Of a DNA stretch of 64,000 nt, positions 61,980-64,000 are shown piece by piece. Position numbers and translations under genes: made by a program. The stretch lies in assembly GCA_024274785.1 (NCBI GenBank), contig JAJSAM010000047.1, positions 1-64,000 on the forward strand, read 5' to 3'. Each line of letters starts with the position of its first letter. Positions within the stretch are counted from its first letter, which is position 1. This stretch comes from Planctomycetota bacterium (GTDB lineage: Bacteria; Planctomycetota; JAJSAM01). A model generated the notes under the pieces. The model ran no database searches. It worked only from the letters and a program-made list of their open reading frames with translations, and had not been told where the DNA came from.

Positions 61980-63164
61980 GTGCAGGTGTCCCGGCAAGCG
62001 CAGGCGATCCTCCTGTTGACCGTGCGGTTCTCCGCGCAAAGCGACGCAAACCCGCTGACGCTGACTGAATGGGACCGCTTCGCCGCGTGGCTGCAGGGGA
62101 TGGACCGTCGGCCGGAGGACCTGTTGGGCCAGGAGCGCGGATCACTGCTCGCGGAATGGCAGGATGCGGAAATCAGTGCTTCGCGGCTCGGAATGCTGCT
62201 CGATCGGGGTTCCGCACTCGCGGTGGCGCTCGATCGCTGGCTCGGCGCCGGGCTCTGGGTTGTGACCCGGGGTGACCGGCATTATCCTTCGCGCTTGAAG
62301 CACCGGCTCGGCCGGATGTCTCCTCCGGTGCTGTTCGGCTGTGGCGACCCCGCACTCCTTCACCGTGGCGGTGTGGCGGTCGTCGGTTCGCGAAAGGCTC
62401 CGCCCCCGGACCTGGAGTATGCCTGGCACCTCGGCGCACGGATCGCGGAGGCGGGGCTCCCGGTCGTCTCCGGCGGTGCCGTCGGTATCGACGAGGAAGC
62501 CATGGCCGGGGCGCTCGAGGCAGGCGGGTCGGTGGTGGGGGTGCTGCCGCATGGTCTGCTCGGCGCCACCGCCGAGAGCCGTTACCGTACGCACCTGATG
62601 ATGGGGGAGATGGCGCTCATCTCTCCGTACCAGCCGGAGGCCCGTTTCGAGGGCGGGAATGCGAAGCGGCGGAACAAGATCATCTACTGTCTTTCCGATG
62701 CCGCGGTGGCGGTGCATTCCGGGAAGACCGGAGGCACCTTCTCCGGTGCGAGCCAGGTCCTCCGGGAGGACTGGATTCCCCTCTGGGTGAGAGTCAATGC
62801 GGATCCGGAATCGGGGAATGCCGCTCTCATCGAGTCCGGCGGATGGGCGCTCACCGTGGATGCCGCCGGTGTGGATCCCGCCGTGCTTGCTGCTCCGCGC
62901 CGGGATGCCATGGCGAACGGCGGTGTGAGTGGGGGCGGGGCGGAGGCCATTTATCACAGCTTCCTCACACCAGCTCTTCAACTCTGCGGTGAACAGGCGA
63001 GAACCCTCGATGAGCTGTCCGTGGCTCTCGGGCTCACGACGGATCAACTTGGTCTCTGGCTGTCCCGCGCGGTGTCTGAAGAGCGCCTGGTAAAGCTCGC
63101 TGACCCGGATCGCTACGAACCTCCGAGGTCCACGCCTGGTCAGCTGACCCTCTTCGATGCCTGA
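61980..63164 (+). CDS. DprA-like Rossmann-fold protein, defence-associated type
   Basis: A 394-residue DprA/Smf relative. The central Rossmann domain carries VAVVGSRKAPPPDLEY, PVVSGGAVGIDEEAMAGALEAGG, VVGVLPHGLL and RRNKIIYCLSDAAVAV followed by SGKTGGTFSGA. These correspond to DprA motifs but with changes (VEAG-x-KSG becomes VHSGKTG). About 100 N-terminal residues have no clear SAM domain, and a C-terminal winged helix is likely (RTLDELSVALGLTTDQLGLWLSRA). True DprA loads RecA on incoming DNA in transformation, but pairing with a RecQ-PRTase suggests a specialised nucleic-acid or nucleotide sensor. The GTG start abuts the preceding TAG with no gap. A conventional dprA may exist elsewhere. Confidence 0.87.
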   Translation: MQVSRQAQAILLLTVRFSAQSDANPLTLTEWDRFAAWLQGMDRRPEDLLGQERGSLLAEWQDAEISASRLGMLLDRGSALAVALDRWLGAGLWVVTRGDRHYPSRLKHRLGRMSPPVLFGCGDPALLHRGGVAVVGSRKAPPPDLEYAWHLGARIAEAGLPVVSGGAVGIDEEAMAGALEAGGSVVGVLPHGLLGATAESRYRTHLMMGEMALISPYQPEARFEGGNAKRRNKIIYCLSDAAVAVHSGKTGGTFSGASQVLREDWIPLWVRVNADPESGNAALIESGGWALTVDAAGVDPAVLAAPRRDAMANGGVSGGGAEAIYHSFLTPALQLCGEQARTLDELSVALGLTTDQLGLWLSRAVSEERLVKLADPDRYEPPRSTPGQLTLFDA

Positions 63165-63610
63165 ATCGGGGCCTCCCTGTCCGATATACCGCATATCATC
63201 GGAGGGTCGGCCGCGGTGCCGACCACACCCACCCGATCTTCCTCCCCGGATGTTGCGCCTGTGCCGGCAAGGCGTTCGCCGACCACGAGACCAGACGTTC
63301 CACTGCCCGAGCCTCGGGCTTCAGTACGCGCCCGTCCGACTGGGAATTGCAGTCGGCGTCTTTCGGTGGTTGGAGTACGGGCGGTTTTGGGCACAGGCGG
63401 AGTGAACTCGTGTGTGTGGCCGTCTCGAACGTCGGCGTACCCGGCAGGCACCAGTTCGCGGAGTGCATGAGCGTCCTGTCGCTCCTTCTTCTCCCTGATG
63501 AGAGCGCGGACGAACTCACTCGGCGTCGAGAACAAGGTTCCATCGCCGGGGTTCTGGTCGAGGAATGCCCGCAGTTCGTCGGTGAGTGAGAGATTGATGG
63601 ACCGGGCCAT
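63140..63610 (-). CDS. ParD-like RHH antitoxin with a repeat-derived tail, probably truncated
   Basis: ATG 63610 with AAGGAG 8 nt upstream starts MARSINLSLTDELRAFLDQN, a ribbon-helix-helix antitoxin of the ParD/CC2985 type, followed by STPSEFVRALIREKKERQD. The family-like part stops near residue 60. The frame then runs on through family 1 repeat sequence (SGLVVGERLAGTGA) for about 95 more residues and overlaps the 3' end of the DprA-like gene. The natural C-terminus therefore seems to be replaced by repeat insertion. No ParE/RelE-type toxin gene is present downstream or upstream. It may be a degraded or orphan antitoxin, and its expression is unknown. Confidence 0.6.
   Translation of the reverse strand: MARSINLSLTDELRAFLDQNPGDGTLFSTPSEFVRALIREKKERQDAHALRELVPAGYADVRDGHTHEFTPPVPKTARTPTTERRRLQFPVGRARTEARGSGSGTSGLVVGERLAGTGATSGEEDRVGVVGTAADPPMICGISDREAPIQASKRVS
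63190..63420. repeat. Family 1 elements in the antitoxin 3' region
   Basis: ATCGGAGGGTCGGC-CGCGGT-GCCGACC at 63190-63215, then CCCGGATGTTGCGCCTGTGCCGG. An inverted partner lies further on (GGCACAGGCGGA near 63388-63400). The first copy lies inside the long frame of the ParD-like ORF. Confidence 0.7.
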
Positions 63611-63664
63611 GATGCGATCTCCTTGCCTGTACCTGTTCATGGTCGCATGTGTGGCGGATACTGT

Positions 63665-63780
63665 TGAATATCGACACCAGGGGGCGCTCGAGCCTCCGAC
63701 GGGGAAGGGGTGTTCGCCTCTTCCGATGATCCGCCCACCGTCGGCGTACAGCCTTGTGCCGCGGAGGGTCGAGCTCCCGG
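63665..63780. repeat. Family 1-related block upstream of the antitoxin
   Basis: GGCGCTCGAGCCTCCGACGGGGAA, GTTCGCCTCTT, CGCCCACCGTCGGCGTA and GCGGAGGGTCGAGCTCCC match the second half of the 24878-25240 region (CCGACGGGGGAA, CGCCTCTT, CGCCCACCGTGGGCGTA, CGGAGGGGCGGC). This shows a larger composite unit is shared between the two sites. Confidence 0.65.
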
Positions 63781-63787
63781 AATCGAG

Positions 63788-63811
63788 TCGGGCCCGCGAT
63801 GGCGGGCCCGA
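63788..63811 (-). terminator. Hairpin downstream of the sulfatase gene
   Basis: TCGGGCCCGC-GATG-GCGGGCCCGA, a perfect 10-bp stem, 35 nt after the sulfatase stop codon on the minus strand. There is no clear T-tract, so termination is inferred from position and stem strength. Confidence 0.6.
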
Positions 63812-63846
63812 ACTGTCCTACCGATGTCTTTCGTGGATCCCCGGGC

Positions 63847-64000
63847 CTACTTCCCCGTCTGCTGGGTCAGCTTCTCCATGACCTGGTCGATCGTGAAGCT
63901 CGCGGGCTTCTGGCGTGGCGGGAACTCCTCGAAGGTGGCGAGGAATTTCGCCACGAAGCCCTGGGCCGGCACCAGGAGGAACAGGTGGTCGAATCGCCAC
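63847..64000 (-). CDS. Arylsulfatase-like sulfatase, C-terminal fragment
   Basis: The track reports another frame here. The frame ending at TAG (63849-63847) reads WRFDHLFLLVPAQGFVAKF, then LATFEEFPPRQKPASF and TIDQVMEKLTQQTGK. This looks like the conserved C-terminus of formylglycine-dependent arylsulfatases common in Planctomycetota and Verrucomicrobiota (the WRFDHLFLLVPAQ block and PPRQKPASF). Only the last 50 residues are in the window; the CxPSR active site lies beyond the right edge. Substrates of such enzymes are sulfated polysaccharides or small sulfate esters. The gene is transcribed toward the antitoxin region and ends before a strong hairpin. Confidence 0.75.
   Translation of the reverse strand, partial: WRFDHLFLLVPAQGFVAKFLATFEEFPPRQKPASFTIDQVMEKLTQQTGK

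Overview
This is a 64 kb, GC-rich (roughly two-thirds G+C by eye), densely coding bacterial chromosome segment. The outer-membrane and LPS genes (waaA, a TamA/TamB pair, mlaE/mlaD, lipoproteins) show a diderm envelope, and the DNPR motif of MurE points to meso-diaminopimelate peptidoglycan. A dcw cluster that ends without ftsA and ftsZ, a sulfatase C-terminus at the right edge, an Rnf-type pair and several secreted proteins of unknown family fit Planctomycetota or a neighbouring lineage. That placement is inference; no rRNA or marker tree is available here. Several genes appear to start with TTG (the HDAC-like gene, uvrB, uvrC, xerD).

Layout. 1-6.5 kb: the C-terminal end of a repeat/TPR protein, a histone-deacetylase-family hydrolase (minus), and an overlapping uvrB-uvrC-transaldolase operon. 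7-9 kb: a DinB-like protein and a XerD-type recombinase (minus), divergent from a DksA/TraR-lspA-pyrD-response regulator series that begins at a consensus promoter. 11.5-17.5 kb: secA, waaA, ahcY and a prepilin-like gene with its own promoter and terminator. 17.8-25 kb: rnfE-rnfA, a secreted protein, dnaE (minus), a HEAT lipoprotein and a zinc-finger protein. 25.3-27.8 kb: a long GlmL-like ATPase. 28-43.9 kb: the dcw cluster mraZ-rsmH-ftsL-ftsI-murE-murF-mraY-ftsW-murG-murC-murB-(small ORF)-ftsQ-(large membrane protein), headed by a textbook MraZ operator of three TGGGN boxes. 44-45 kb: rplM-rpsI and a transposase remnant. 45.3-52.4 kb: a minus operon rimK-like-tamB-tamA. 52.4-58.5 kb: an FHA protein, yebC, then moxR, a WPxF-repeat lipoprotein, mlaE and mlaD. 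58.6-64 kb: an EamA transporter, a RecQ helicase fused to a phosphoribosyltransferase-like domain and directly followed by a DprA-like gene, an orphan RHH antitoxin and a sulfatase fragment.

How the genes work together. Most of the window is housekeeping: excision repair, protein export, peptidoglycan precursor synthesis and division, translation, and outer-membrane biogenesis and lipid traffic. The accessory signal lies in four places. (1) The RecQ-PRTase/DprA pair looks like a variant of a DprA-phosphoribosyltransferase anti-phage module. (2) A family of intergenic hairpin elements repeatedly begins at the TAG stop codon of the neighbouring gene and shows compensatory changes in its stem. 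(3) The moxR/WPxF lipoprotein/mlaE/mlaD operon contains two unusual repeat proteins. (4) The dcw cluster carries an uncharacterised membrane protein where ftsA-ftsZ normally lie, and its MraY has lost the usual HHH motif.

Limits: all calls were made by reading the sequence and the supplied ORF translations, without database searches. Start sites were chosen from Shine-Dalgarno (SD) spacing and where the recognisable protein family begins.
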